This document shows positions 33,660-46,599 of a stretch of 64,000 nt of DNA, piece after piece. This DNA comes from Iris pallida. Lineage: Eukaryota; Streptophyta; Magnoliopsida; Asparagales; Iridaceae. The notes below the pieces were generated by a model that worked only from the letters and a program-made list of their open reading frames with translations, did not search any database and had not been told where the DNA came from. Numbering within the stretch: position 1 is the first letter of the stretch; each line of letters starts with the position of its first letter. Made by a program: the position numbers and the translations under genes. Location: positions 2,893,951 to 2,957,950 of the forward strand of contig JANAVB010003999.1 of assembly GCA_029216955.1 (NCBI GenBank), given 5' to 3'.

Positions 33660-33835
33660 TTCCGTTTGCTTGCATCCTTGGTTTGAAGCTAGTGTCAGTA
33701 TGGCTACATACATACATAATGATCAAAGGAGTGGGTGTGCTTTGCCAAAACAAGTCTTAATATCTAGCAATATAAATGTTTAGTGTCATGTCATTGTTCC
33801 ACAATTACCTACTGTTTACAAATAAAACATGTACT
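33660..33835 (+). other. 3' flank of P450 copy 1
   Basis: AT-rich sequence between the P450 stop and the copia insertion, probably containing the 3' untranslated region. I could not fix a poly(A) site. Confidence 0.4.
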
Positions 33836-33840
33836 AGTTT

Positions 33841-34126
33841 TGTTGGAGAATAATTCAACTAAGAATGATTCGTAGGAACATGTACTAGTTTGGTTTGTTA
33901 GGCTTTGAGAGGTTAAGAGCATTCGTAGGAAAGTCAATGCTTGCATTATGGAGTGAGCTGTTAGCTCTTTTCCTTTTTTCTTGCTTTATTAGTTAAACTT
34001 TTTGTACCTATTTAAAGCACATTATTCCATCAATAAAAGTATTGAATACTTTTGAAGTACAATTGGCTCTTGCACTCTCTTGCTAGCTCTCTCATCTTCT
34101 TGTTGTTTCTTGCTATTAGATTAACA
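33841..34126 (+). repeat. copia 5' LTR
   Basis: 286-bp LTR. Compared with the 3' LTR it has a divergent segment at about 33870-33900 that includes ACATGTACTAGTTT. The same 14 bases lie in the host flank immediately before the element (33827-33840). Confidence 0.9.
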
Positions 34127-34379
34127 TTGTCGTATGAGAGCTTGGGTTCGTGTTGAAGCTGGGAGCAAATTTTCATCGTAGAAGATTGCTACCGTTGCAT
34201 TTGAAGTTTTGAAGTAAGAGTGCTAGTAAGTTGTTATTGTTATTTTTGGTGGAGAAAAGGTACATTTATTTTTTGTTAATTTTTGTTGTTGGTTTTGATT
34301 TATCTTTTACGTAAAAAAATTAATAAATATTGAAAATTGGCCTTAATCTCTCACAAACTTTGATTCCTATGTTTAGTGG

Positions 34380-35425
34380 TGAAAATTATAGTTTTTAGAG
34401 AATCAAAATGAGAACACTTTTCATTTCACAAGATCTTTGGGAGCTTGTTGAGAATGGCTATGCAGAGACGGATAGGACAGCAAAAATGAGGGATCTTCGG
34501 GAAAAAAGATGCGAAGGCGCTACTCATATTGCAACAAGCGGTGAATGACTCCATCTTTCCAAGAATTGCTAATGCTGAGAAGTCAACCGATGCATGAAAA
34601 ATTTTGAAGCAGCAAAATGAAGGTGATGGCAAGGCAAAATCCGTCAAGTACTTACAAACTCTTAGAAGTGATTTTGAAAATCTTTGTATGAAGGATGCTG
34701 ACACAATTGATAACTATTGTACCAAAGCTGCTAATAATGTCAATCAGTTAAGAACTTTTGGTGAAGAGTTTGACGATAAAAAGGTGGTAGGAAAAGTTTT
34801 AAGGAACCTTGTTCCTAAATTTGACCATGTAGTAGCTGCAATAGAGGAATCCAAAGATTTATCTACATATTCTTTTAGTGCACTAACAAGTTCTCTTCTA
34901 GCTCATGAACAAAGACTAAACAGGACGACAGAAAAGAACATTGAAAGTGCATTTCAGACAAGAGTAGAAAATACAAGAACACATCGAGGTAGAGGATTTA
35001 GAAGAGGTGTCTATCATGGACATGGCAAAGGTAGAGACAATCAATGAAGATCTGGCTGGAACAATCAAAGAGGCGGCCACAATGATAGATAATCAAGGCG
35101 GCCACAATGATAGAGGTAATCAACATCAAAACTACAAAGAAAAACAATGTTATTTTTGTAAAAGATTTGGGCACACTGAGGCATACTGCTTTGCCAATGC
35201 TAAGCAGCAAGCGAATTACGCAGAGAGAGAGGTGATGAAGGTAAAGAAGATAGTAATCTTTTTATGACTTGTTCTGATTCTGAAAAAGATAGAAGTAATG
35301 TTTGGTTTTTAGATAGTGGATGTAGTAACCACATGACATGGGACAAAAAGCTTTTTGTGATTTAAATGAATCTGTCAAGACACAAGTTGGGCTGGAAAAT
35401 AATACAGTTATGCAGATTAAAGGTA
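34380..35425 (+). pseudogene. copia gag and protease remnant
   Basis: Gag with UBN2-type sequence (YLQTLRSDFENLCMKDADTI...LVPKFDHVVAAIEE), a basic RGRGFRRG region, and a CCHC knuckle CYFCKRFGHTEAYC (about 35149-35190). Then a protease start with the active site WFLDSGCSNHMTW (about 35303-35341). Several stops and frameshifts (near 34597, 35047, 35266 and 35345) break it. Confidence 0.85.
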
Positions 35426-36400
35426 ATGATAAAATACTCATTGCTTGTGTTTATGTGGATGACATAATATACACGGGTTTCTTCCTCATCTCTTATTGAG
35501 GAATTTAGAACAATTATGATGAATGAGTTTGAAATGTCATATCTAGGATTATTGTAATATTTTTTTGGTTTTCAGGTCCAACAAACAACAAGTGGTATTT
35601 TTTTCTCTCAATAGAGGTATGCTTTAATTTGCTTAATAAATTTCAAATGAAAAATTGTAAAGGGTGTTCTACTCCAATGAATTCAAATGAGAAGTTGGTT
35701 TTAGAAGATGGAACAGAAAAAGTTGATAAAAATATTTTAGAATGCTTGTTGGAGGATTAATGTTCTTAACTCATTCCCGTCCTGATATTGTTTTTGCAGT
35801 AAGTTTAATATCGAGGTTCATGCACAAACCTTCTAAACATCATCTTGGAGCAGCAAAACGTATTCTCCGCTACATTCACGCAACCAAGAACTATGGGATT
35901 TGGTATTATCCTTCCTCTATTTTTAAATTAATTGGTTTTACTGACAGTGATTGGGCAGGTTCCCTACAAACCGGAAGAGTACAAGTGAATTCATCTTCAA
36001 CCTTGGTTCGGGTGCGGTCTCATGGATTTCAAAGAAGCAAAAAAGCGTCGCACTATCTTCTTCTGAAGCTGAATACGTTGCTACTACTTTAACCGTCTGC
36101 CAAGCTACATGGATGAGAAGAATCATGGAAGATCTGTTCGAGAGTCAGACATCTCCAACTCCTGTCTATTGCGACAACAAGGCAATAATCTGTATGGCAA
36201 AGAATCTGTCCTTCTATGGCAGGACAAAACACATTGAGCTTCGTCACTATTTCATACGCGAAGTTGTTACAAAATAAGTCGTTGAGCTGAAGTACTGCTC
36301 GACAAATGATCAAATCGTCGATGGCTTCACTAAAGCATTATCCTATGAAAAGTTCGTCAAATTCAGAGATCTTCTTGGTGTTATAGATTTTGAATCAAGG
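35426..36400 (+). pseudogene. copia RT end and RNase H remnant
   Basis: Resumes at the RT active site (CVYVDDIIYTG, about 35445-35475), then LVGGLMFLTHSRPDIVFAVS, DSDWAGS, ISKKQKSVALSSSEAEYVA and YCDNKAIICMAKNL, the copia RNase H domain. Integrase and the first two thirds of RT are deleted at the join near 35425. Frameshifts and stops are present. Confidence 0.87.
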
Positions 36401-36405
36401 GGGAG

Positions 36406-36675
36406 TGTTGGAGAATAATTCAACTAAGAATGACTCAAATCTAATATACGTTGGGCTTTGAGAGGTTAAGAGCATTTGTAGGAAAGTCAATACTTGCATT
36501 ATGGAGTGAGCTGTTAGCTCTTTCCCTTTTTCTTGCTTTATTAGATAAAGTTTTTGTACCTATTTAAAGCACACTATTCCATCAATAAAACTGAATACTT
36601 TTGAAGTACAATTGGCTCTTGCACTCTCTTGCTAGCTCTCTCATCTTCTTGTTGTTTCTTGCTATTAGATTAACA
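36406..36675 (+). repeat. copia 3' LTR
   Basis: 270-bp LTR close to the 5' LTR, ending GATTAACA followed by the target duplication AGTTT. Confidence 0.9.
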
Positions 36676-36680
36676 AGTTT

Positions 36681-37438
36681 GCTATATGCATTACGAACAC
36701 AGTTATTTTGAGTATGTTTAAAGTATATATAATTGTTTGTACGTAAATATGGTTGCATCGATTCTTAAGATAGAAATGGCATAAATGAATATCCGAGAAG
36801 TCAAGAACGCCATGATAGATGGAAAACAACAATCAAAACCTAACATGACTACAGTGAGAAGATCGTCTGCGTGCAAGTCACAAGCTCGCAACTAAGGACC
36901 TATTTGGTAAGAGGGAAGTGAGCCATGGATTCCGTTTTCCACAAGATTTATACCAAAATCCATATAATCCATTGTTTGGTAAACCGATGGAAAAGTGAAT
37001 TTGGAAATCAATTTACTGTACTTCCAATTCCTGTCCCCTCCTTGTTCCCCTACAATTTCAACTTTCCACATCCATGATCCTTGGATGGATGTGGGTGGAT
37101 TTGGAGAGATTAATAGTAAATAAATGTTAACTAATTATAAATTAAAAAAAGTATTTTTGTCAAAGCCCGACTTCCGTCGTCGTCACCATCGACTACGGCG
37201 GCCAGCGAGACCTCACCTGGCCTCCGCGTCGCCTGGTCTCGCGCGTGTGACCTACTTCGTCGCCTAGCCTCTGCGTCGCTTGGCCTCCTTCGTCGCCTGC
37301 TGTAGTGTCCCGTCCCACAAAGTCAATCGAAGAAATCGAAACGCCGACGGCGTTGGAACTTAGCCTTGCAACGGCTACTCGAAGGCTCGCTCGGTCGAGG
37401 CGACTCCTCGCACAGGTGGGGTAGTTTCGGTGAACTTG
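36681..37438. other. intergenic stretch without a recognised gene
   Basis: The left part is AT-rich, with a possible MITE-like segment (36896-37140, GTTTGGTAAACC and CCATGGATTCC words). The right part (37160-37438) is GC-rich with repeated CGTCGCCTGGCCTC-type words. No credible reading frame. It ends in ACTTG, the flank of the gypsy LTR. Confidence 0.4.
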
Positions 37439-38084
37439 TGTCACGCCCCAGTACCGAAAACGGAGACGGACTAGGCCAGCTACACCATATGAGGTACGTA
37501 ACGTCATACGGCGATCGTGGCTGTCGAGAGACTAGGGGGTACATGCTACAATCAAGTCTCCTATGGTCCCTCAGAGTTCTATGTCTCAATCAATCAAATC
37601 ACATCAGCAAATAGATGAACATTAAAGATAAAGCAGTAAGGCGTCCCTGACGCTGTATCAAAATGATCATGAGAGACTAGCTTCATAATTTAGCTATCTC
37701 GGAGAGTCAGGAGTACAAAATTATACACAGCTGCAGTCTGTTTAATTACAATTATGTACTGACACAAAATCTCAAGTAATCCGGCTAACAGGTACCGGTG
37801 GCTAAACGCCGCAAAAGTATAAGCAGGAGTGGTGGAGAAGAAACCCACTCGAGTCCCCGAACTGCCATGCTCCTAGTATGCACCATGGATGTCAGGGAGG
37901 AAGATCGTGTCCTCAGGCTCTGCTACGGGATCTGGCCAAACAAAACCAGCGGGGTCAGCCCCGAATAGCAAGTACCGCCAAAGGGGCACAAGAGTTAAGA
38001 CTAAAAACCCAGTTAATAGAATGATTGATAATAGTAATACTTATGCTACCATTATAGGGTAACGCCACATCCTCGAACCCATAT

Positions 38085-38407
38085 GGCACCCTTACAACCA
38101 AACAAGGACAAAAGGTGCCGCATGGAGTCGGGACGCGTCGTAGTCTATAACTTTCGCATAAGTTAAAGGGTATAAACAATAAAATCTCCTGATCGTGACT
38201 TCGATCGATAGCCTATCGCAGCACAATAACCAACCCAACAATCAAACAAGAACATGGGTTGGATCATGTACCTTGATAGACCATGTTCCTCAGTCATTCA
38301 CAGAAGTAGCACTCCACAATCAGAATAAGTCTTCCGTTCATAACTTCGGTCCACAGTCCATCATAGTACGATAACCAACCCAACAATCAAACAAGAACAT
38401 GGGTTGG
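38085..38407 (-). other. three LTR stem-loops, diverged stems
   Basis: The stems are 38085-38090/38114-38119 (GGCACC with GGTGCC), 38230-38237/38255-38262 and 38375-38382/38400-38407 (CCAACCCA with TGGGTTGG, twice). The loops keep ACAACCAAACAAGGAC or ACAATCAAACAAGAAC. The stem sequences are entirely different from those of the other LTRs, yet pairing is preserved. Confidence 0.78.
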
Positions 38408-39184
38408 ATCACGTACCATGACAGTCCGCTTTCCTCAGTTATTCACGGAAGGTAATAGGATACAGGCAAGTTGTTTTCACGGCCAATCAGATCTACGAGT
38501 TTCTAGTGGGACGAGGTTATCCTCGCATCATGTTATGTAGAAATCCTCAGATCGTATATTTCCAGCAAGGCTAGCCAACCCAGGGGTTCGCGTAGACAGG
38601 TATGATTGAGCACAGGTCCCTCGTAAGGCCACCTTGCTAAAACATATAATATGTAGCAGGAATTAATCGGATACAGTCATCCACTCGTTGCAGATGACAC
38701 AGTATCCGTGGAGACCAGCCGGCGCGTCAAGACAGTATCTCAAGGCGGCTGGTGTAACACGATCTCGGGATTTTGCCCTCCCCATGCATCTAGTATATTT
38801 AGTTGCCTAATTTAACCCTAGGTGAAATCTGGGACTTTCATGCTGTGGCCTGCATGATTATCCTCCTAAAGTCGTACTTTAGTACGAGTACCCCAAAGAG
38901 GATCCATGTCAATCAGTATGTCAACATGTTCTACCTTCCTTAGTGTAATGCATCATTGCAAATACGCCACGTGGAGTTACGAGTCATTTGTCGAGCATGA
39001 ACCAGAACTGGGACATTCAGGTACATGTATCAGGTAGGAACACTTTGTTCACCGGGGTCACATTAGTGCTCATATCATGCTCAGGACAAAAGGCGTAAGG
39101 ATATATAGCATACACAAACATTTATATATATAAGCAATATAAAATAAAATTAATATAAAATATAGGGGAGTCCAGGTCAGAGTG

Positions 39185-39510
39185 CGCAGGGGTCTGAGCG
39201 CGCATGGGTCAGGGCGCGCAGGGTCAAGCGCGCTGGGTCAGGGCGTGCTGGGTCCAAGCGCGCAGGGTTCAAAAGCGCAGGGTTCAAGCGCGCAGGGTCC
39301 AAGCGCGCAGGGTCCAAGCGCACAGGGTTCAAGCGCGCAGGGTTCAAGCGTGCAGGGTCCAAGCGCGCAGGGCTCAAGCGCACAGGATCCAAGCGCGCAG
39401 GGTTCAAGCGCGCAGGGTCCAAGCGCGCAGGGTCCAAGCGCGCAGGGTCCAAGCGCGCAGGGTTCAAGCGCGCAGGGTCCAAGCGCGCAGGGTTCAAGCG
39501 CCTAGCGCCA
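39185..39510. repeat. 15-bp tandem array (GCGCAGGGTCCAAGC) inside LTR
   Basis: About twenty-one units of GCGCAGGGTYCAAGC with a strict 15-bp period. Because 15 is divisible by three, both strands have long open frames (Arg-Val-Gln and Pro-Ala-Arg-Leu strings) that I do not regard as genes. It lies in the same LTR slot as the other arrays. Confidence 0.93.
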
Positions 39511-40439
39511 AAAGGCGCTGGGCCACGAGAGAGCTGCGCCCATCGCTAAAAAGTGCTAGGCCAGGGGCTGCGCGCGCCAACTGCTACAGGGTCATCTTCT
39601 TCCTCTTGGCTGAGAACAAGAACACCATGAGCCCTAGAACTTCTAAGGACCATAAAATCCTCATCCTAAGCCCAAATTGGGACTTCTATAGGGCAAAATG
39701 GGGTAGAACAAAATTCTCTACAACATGGAACACTCAAAACTTGAAAATAATGAATTTTGCTAGATCAAAACCAAGAAAATTCGAAAATGGTTAAAACTTA
39801 GATCTACAAAAATTAAAGCTTCAAAATGGAAAATTTCAAGTTCTAAACTAGTATAGAATGAGGAGAAGAACATTTTTGACAAATAATTTTGTAAGAAAAC
39901 ATTAACAAAAATTTATTGATCCATCTCTTGAGCAAGTTGGCACTTGCCTTGGTTGGTGGAGGAAAATAAATGAGAGAAATAAATGAGAGGAGAGAGAATG
40001 AGATGAGTTATTATATAGAATCTTGAACCCATGGGTTCATGATGAACCAAAGGGTTCATGATGAACCATTGGTGAACCAAGAATAGGTTACCCAAATGAG
40101 CCAAAACTGTAGGCCCAAATACAGAAAATAAATTATGAAATAATATTTTGTCGAATATTTTTGAGAAATACTTGAAGAAATACAGCATAATAAATATCGT
40201 ATAAATACAAGATAAATACAATTTATCGGTTTACGTATTAAAATACGTATTCCAGGATCGGGGAGTGACATCTCTACCATTCTTAGAAAAATTTCGTCCT
40301 CGGAATTCCAGCCAAGACAGGATAGTGAAATCAGGGCAAGCAAGGCACAATCATATACAAGTTAACTATCATAGCAGTTATTATCATACATCACAAAGTA
40401 CAAAACAAGCAGGTGCAGATAAGCATAGAATCGTGTCAA

Positions 40440-43400
40440 TAAGGCGTAAAAATATACCTTATTAGTCAAACAAATACGGATACCGAGATCTGATCTCGTC
40501 CTCGCGCGCTCCCAGGTTGACTCTCCGAAGAGTGATGGTTCCAAGAAACACAGACAAGGCTTATCGTCCGATTCTTGAGTACCTTCTCTCGCCGGTCCAA
40601 AATAGACACGGGTTTTCCTCGTAAGTTAGGTCGGTATCAACGACTAACTCAGAATGATCGAGGACATGACTCGGATCCGGGACATACCCACGTAATTGGG
40701 ACACATGAAACACATCATATATGCCAGTTAACGAAGGCGGAAGGGCAAGTCGATAAGCCACATCGCCTACCCGAGCGAGAATCTTAAAAGGACCAACGTA
40801 TCTTGGACTAAGCTTTCCTCGGGTTCTAAATCTGATGATATCCCGAGTAGGCAAAATCCGCAGAAACACTTGGTCGCCAACTCTAAACTCTAAAGGCCTA
40901 CGATGCTGATCTGCCCAATGACGATGTCGGTCCTGTGCAACTCGAAGGCGCTCTCTGACCAACTTACTATCTCCACAGTCTGCGTGATCATCTCTGGCCC
41001 CAACAACTTCCGTTCTTCGACGTCATCCCATGCCAAAGGGGACCTGCACTTCCTTCCGTACAATGCTTCGAACGGGCTATCTGAATGCTAGCCTGATAGC
41101 TGTTGTTATAGGAGAACTCCACTAGATGAAGGTGATCCTCCCAAGATCCGCCAAAATCTAAGGTACACGCCGTAGCATATCTTCTAACGTCTGAATGGTT
41201 CTTTCTGATTGTCCGTCGGTTTGTGGATGATAAGCAGTACTGAATCTTAACTTGGTTCCCAAACTTTGGTGTAAGCTCCGCCAAAAATAAAGTAAACCGC
41301 GTATCCCGATCTGATACTATACTAACTGGAATACCGTGCTGCCTTACTATCTGCTTCATGTATATTTCTGCTAACTGCTCAGTAGTCTGTCCAACTCGAA
41401 AGGGAAGGAAATGAGCGACCTTCGTGAGTCGATCTACTATTATCTAGACTGTATTCTTACCAGTCAGGGATCTAGGTAAACCGGTCATAAAATCCATCGT
41501 GATGTGCTCCCATTTCCATTCTGGGATAGGAAGCGGCTGTAGCAACCCTGCTGGTCTCTGCTGCTCGGCTTTCACCTGCTGACATACCAGACACTTGGAT
41601 ACAAATCTCGCTATCTCTCTTTTTATGCCATTCCACCAAAAGTACTGCCTGATATCTCGATACATCTTCGTTCCTCCTGGATGAATGGAGTAAATAGAAC
41701 TATGAGCTTCGGACATAACTTCTTGCCGAAGGTCTCCACTCGGTACACAGAGTCTGTTTCCAAACCTGAGCGTACCATCTTCATGAATCACTAACTCCTT
41801 CCTACGGCCTGATTCACACTCCGACCGCAACTTCTGAATCTGTGGATCTCCTGCTTGTGCTGTCCTTATCCTCTCTACTAAGGTTGATGAACTGCATACT
41901 GGTCATTCTTTCTATATCCCTTGGCAAAACTACTTCGATTCCCATACTCTGAAGGTCTTCTAAAATATGCTTCTGCGAGGTCAAGATAAAGGTACTGTCT
42001 CTCCTACTCAGTGCATCTGCAACTATATTCGCCTTGCCTGGATGATACTGAAGATCTAAATCAAAATCCTTCAGCAGTTCTAACCATCTCCTTTGCCTCA
42101 TGTTCAAATCTCACTGCGTGAATACGTATTTCAAACTCTTATGATCAGTATAGATCTCTACCCGATCCCCGTATAAATAATGCCTCCACAACTTGAGTGA
42201 AAACACCACAGCTGCTAACTCCAAATCGTGAGTCGGGTAATTCTTCTCATGGTCTCGAAGCTGCCGAGACGCATATGCTATCACCTTTCCGTGCTGCATC
42301 AATACACATCCAAGACCCTTCCCTGATGCGTCACAATATACTGTAAAGCCTCCCGCTCCTACTGGAAGCGTCAAGATCGGGACTGAGATCAATCTCTTCT
42401 TCAATTCTTCAAATGATGCCTGACAGCTAGCTGACCAAACAAACTCTACGTCCTTGTGCGTCAAACGCGTTAAGGGCGCAGAGATCTTGGCAAAGTCCGC
42501 CACGAACCTTCTGTAGTAACCAGCTAATCCTAAAAACTTTGCACTTATGCAACCGTTCTCCGGACTGGCCAATGCTCTACGGCCTCAATCTTCTTTGGAT
42601 CCACTGACACTCCTGCCCCAGAGATTACATGCCCCAGGAACGAAATGTGATCTAACCAGAATTCACACTTGTCGAGCTTCGCATAAAGTTGATGCTCCCT
42701 CAATGTCTGCAAGACAGTCCTAAGATGTTTCTCATGCTCCTCTTCACTGCTGGAATAGACAAGAATGTCATCTATGAACACCACCACAAATTTATCCAAG
42801 TACGGCAGAAAGATGCGGTTCATTAAATCCATGAATACTGCGGGGGCGTTGGTTAGTCCAAAGGGCATCACTAAAAACTCATAATGCCCGTATCTAGATC
42901 TGAATGCTGTCTTCGGTATGTCTTGCTCCCGGACTCTTACTTGATAGTATCCCCGACCGAAGATCGATCTTGGAAAAGATGCTGGCCTTGCTCAACTGGT
43001 CAAACAGGTCATCAATCCTTGGTAGCGGGTACTTATTCTTCACTGTTACTTGCATTCAGCTTGCGGTAGTCGATGCACATCCTCGTCGACCCATCCTTCT
43101 TGGGAACTAGAATCACTGGCGCGGCCCAGGGCGATTTACTGTCTCGGATGAATCCCATAGACTTTAACTCTTCCTCATGTTGATACAACTTATCCTGTTC
43201 TGACGGCGACATTCTGTAAACTCTGTCTGCAATAGGCCTCGATCCAGGGTTCAACTCAATGCTAAATTCTACCTCTCTGACTGGGGGTATCCCTGGGAGC
43301 TCATCAGGGAAGACGTCGAAAAAATCTTCGACCACTCTCGGAATCTGTCCTGGCTCTGACACTGCTGCTGAGATGACGCCTCCGGCCTGATCCTTCAAAG

Positions 43401-43711
43401 TTCGAGTAAAGATGAACTGCTCCATCCCAGGAATGCTGAATATGACCCTACCTCCTCTACAATCAATTGTCGCATGACTGTCTCTCAACCAGTCCATGCC
43501 AAGAACAACATCAAAATTTCCCATAGGGAATTCAATCAATGATGCAGACAAAAATGCCCACACACCTCTACCGGACATGAAAGCGCACCCTGCTAACTTC
43601 TACGAGCCCATTGCCGATGAGTATATCCATCCTCTCCGGCAATGCCTCAAACTCTAATCCAATCCGTGTAGCATATTGTGCAGAGATGACTGAATGAGTA
43701 GCGCCTGAATC
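40440..43711 (-). pseudogene. gypsy (Del/Tekay-like) protease-RT-RNase H-integrase-chromodomain remnant
   Basis: Minus-strand polyprotein from the protease active site DSGATHS (43711, at the gap) through [33 protein letters not shown] core FIDDILVYS (about 42755), [11 protein letters not shown], RNase [13 protein letters not shown], the integrase zinc region (QYFWWNGIKREIARFVSKC), the integrase core with an intact SDRD, and the chromodomain-like tail GESTWERA. It is broken by a 1-base change just after the YRKLNA motif (near 43050) and by several stops and frameshifts (near 43575, 42110, 41830, 41450, 41140 and 40600). Gag lies beyond the gap. The element feeds directly into the LTR at 40270. 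Confidence 0.9.
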
Positions 43712-43724
43712 NNNNNNNNNNNNN
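43712..43724. other. assembly gap (13 N)
   Basis: Run of 13 undetermined bases. On the left it cuts the gypsy protease active site. On the right, sequence begins inside block A with many missing bases in the first 150 bp, as at an unpolished contig end. Confidence 0.99.
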
Positions 43725-44031
43725 TTTTTTATGTCAGTGGCATGTCATAGCCCATATCTCTGCCACGAAATAAAAATGGTATCCGAGCATTTCGAGTCAA
43801 ATAGTTTTGAACTAAATAACCCTATCCTCTAGCACGGAAGCAAGAGCATCAACTTTAATAGACAGTAAACACTTAGATTGACCTTTGTGCTCTCAAACCT
43901 TCAGGTTTCTCCCTTGAGCTGTAAATTCCGTAGGAATTCTCCATCTAGAGCTACAAGTTGTAGTCTACATCACAACCATGTTTGTTTGCCCTTCGACTCT
44001 GGACCTCCTAAGCTCCGAGATGATGCATGGG

Positions 44032-44212
44032 TAGGGTTCAGCATTATTCGATTTTGGACCGAAAATCGATTCGAACCGACCGAATAAGAGATTCGGTTAG
44101 GTTTAAAAAAAAATCGGTTCGATTTCGATTTTGAAAATACTAAAAAAAATTATTCGATTTCGGTTTCGTTTTTAGGTTTCGGTCCAAAACCGAAAACCGA
44201 ATTAAAAAAAAT

Positions 44213-44307
<95 letters not shown>

Positions 44308-44542
44308 GTATATACTAAATAAATTTAGGTATATTTAGTTACTATATATATTAACAAAAAAAAATTGCAAATAAACTGATAAACCAGATAAACTGAAAAT
44401 CGAACAGATTTAATTCGGTTCGGTTTGATTCGGTTATGGACCAATTCAGTTCGGTTTCGATTTTTTTATTCAATTTTGGTCCAATTCGATTTTCGCTTAT
44501 TCTATTCGGTTTGAACCGAATTAACCGAATACTCACTCCCTA
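44032..44542. mobile_element. hAT-type MITE, copy in block A3
   Basis: Same insertion as 18958-19443, with target duplication TGCATGGG (44024-44031) and TGCTTGGG (44543-44550). The microsatellite inside is longer (TA at 44218-44274, then GA). Confidence 0.87.
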
Positions 44543-45074
44543 TGCTTGGGGACATACACCTCCTTTGAGAAGCAAAGCTACTTCCAGAATCCTACTCATA
44601 CTCACAGGTCGTGTTTCAGCATGTGGACACGACACCGTGATCACTAACTCGAACCACTGAGACAAGAAAGACACTCAACAGACGCAACTTTGTTAGTTCG
44701 GTTAATTGTGCCTTGCTAGCTATTTTATTCGTCAGTCAGCTATAGATATTGTCGTTCTGTATCGCTTTCGCTTGTGCACTTGGATCACAACATACACAAC
44801 ACGACACAGTACTGCAGGTCAAAACACAGGAAGAACAGGTCGGGCATATCCAAAGAAGGAATGCACAAGTCTGCGCGCGGTCTATATTGTCCTCTTTTAT
44901 TTTGGCATTTATTCTCCATTGCCATCCTTGTAGTCTAGTAGTCTTGGTCTCTGCAGACAATCAGCAGTTTCGGCCATTTCTCTGCCAAATGGACATAGGA
45001 GGTTTTATTTTTTTTTTGGATTTTCCTCTTAGAGAAGCTCTATCATGTTTTATAGTGAAGAAGCCGTAGCTACG

Positions 45075-45144
<70 letters not shown>

Positions 45145-45147
<3 letters not shown>

Positions 45148-45338
45148 GAAGGATCAAGATCCCCACACTTTTTGCATCCCCATGCGTCCCCCCTATTTGT
45201 ACCGTTGGATGGTGCTTTAAGTCATCTAATCTTAACCGTTGATCTACCAATGGTCAAGATTAGATGACTTAAAGCACATCCAACGGATGTGAACATAGGG
45301 ATGCATGGGGATGCAAAATTTGTGAAAATGTCTATCCT

Positions 45339-45343
<5 letters not shown>
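45145..45343. mobile_element. fold-back MITE flanked by TA tracts, copy in block A3
   Basis: Counterpart of 20028-20223, GAGGAAGGATCAAGATCCCC to CTATCCTTC, with TA tracts on both sides. Confidence 0.75.
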
Positions 45344-45399
<56 letters not shown>

Positions 45400-45636
45400 A
45401 CCATCATCCAAGTGGTAATCACTCGTTACATCTAATCACTCGTTACATCAGTTGACCCCATCATCCAAAGTCTATTATTTATGTAACGAGTGATTACCAC
45501 TTGGTTATGGGGTCAATTGATGTCTATTATCATCATCCAAGTGGCAATCAAGCAATGTTAAAAGTCTATACTCCTCCTTAATAATAATAATAATAATAAA
45601 ATAATAATAATAATAAAATAGTATTAATAATAATAA

Positions 45637-46042
45637 TCTTTACTAATATAAGGGATATTCAAAACGGCTCAAGATTGAGCTGTCTAAGTCGTGTGTATTT
45701 CATCAACAATTTCGTTTACAAATTAAAAAAAAAAAAGATCTCGTAAACGTAGTTATTTTTATTTTCTCACGTAGTTTAAAATAAAATTAAAACATAAAAT
45801 CCTCCTAACTGCATAAATATGTATAAAAAATAAAATATTTAGAATTTAAATTATATTTAATCTAGCTAAATGATATTATCTAACTAAACACATATCCAAA
45901 ACTTTAAAAATATATTTATAATAAATCATGACTCAAATATATTCAAATTATATTTACAGTATTCTAACATAATTTAAATTTTTATAATTCAATCATATTG
46001 TAGATTTTTTTTCTAACGTACAACGCACGTGAAAGTAACTAG
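45637..46042 (+). mobile_element. mini-Helitron, copy 3
   Basis: TC start after A; end GAAAGTAACTAG followed by T; counterpart of 20497-20894. Confidence 0.65.
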
Positions 46043-46524
46043 TAACAATAAGAAAGAGAGTCCATACTGTTAACCGACAATATAATCTCTTATGAAAATC
46101 TCATATATACCAAAGGAGAAATACAGAAAATTTGTTGTAGCGAAATTAATTTTAATTAAATTAGCTGGAAGGAAACATGTATGAGAATTTTGGAAACAAA
46201 GAAATATTCCGCCAACATGGTTGGCGGAATTTTGGATGTTTAAAATTTCGCCAAATATGTTGGCGGAAAAACAATAAATGTGTTTTTTTTGGGGCTGGTT
46301 TATTTGATGCAAGCAATGGTGAATAGGTAAAGTCTACCTGCAGTAGACAACTTGCACAATTTACTATGCATTTGTGTAGTTTGTATTTATACATTAAAGT
46401 TGTTATTTTTATTTTAGAATTTTTCACATGAGGAGTAGTGATCAACATCCCATATTTTTGCATCCCCAAACTTCCTCATGACCACAATCGCTACATCTTG
46501 TTAAAAACATCTAACCTTAACCGT

Positions 46525-46598
<74 letters not shown>

Positions 46599-46599
46599 T

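Larger units (their letters stand above)
33841..36675 (+). mobile_element. Ty1/copia retrotransposon, internally deleted, with AGTTT target duplication
   Basis: 2835-bp element with LTRs at both ends (33841-34126 and 36406-36675), termini TGTTGGAGAA...GATTAACA, and a perfect 5-bp target duplication AGTTT (33836-33840 and 36676-36680). A polypurine tract (AAGGGGGAG) precedes the 3' LTR. The primer site after the 5' LTR is degenerate. Gag and protease are followed directly by the end of RT and RNase H; integrase and most of RT are missing. It lies 182 bp downstream of the P450 copy 1 stop. Whether it is also at copy 2 cannot be seen. Confidence 0.92.
37439..40270 (-). mobile_element. 3' LTR of a minus-strand gypsy (Del/Tekay-like) element
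   Basis: 2832-bp LTR; plus-strand ends TGTCACGCCCCAGTACC and GGGGAGTGACA. On the minus strand it follows the pol end and a polypurine stretch (AAGAATGGTAGAGA). It contains three stem-loops (38085-38407), a 15-bp array (39185-39510) and the word GAGCAAGTTGGCACTTGCCT near 39930. The matching 5' LTR would lie beyond the assembly gap. Confidence 0.9.
43725..46530. repeat. block A, copy 3
   Basis: Counterpart of 18640-21375, carrying the same hAT MITE, fold-backs and mini-Helitron. TA tracts are longer and uninterrupted (45075-45144 and 45349-45393). The first 150 bp after the gap are missing several bases relative to copies 1, 2 and 4. Confidence 0.85.

Noticed and set aside
39177..39794. Long open frames on both strands (Arg-Val-Gln and Pro-Ala-Arg-Leu repeats)
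   Set aside because: Produced by a 15-bp tandem repeat whose period is divisible by three; no non-repeat coding sequence supports them.
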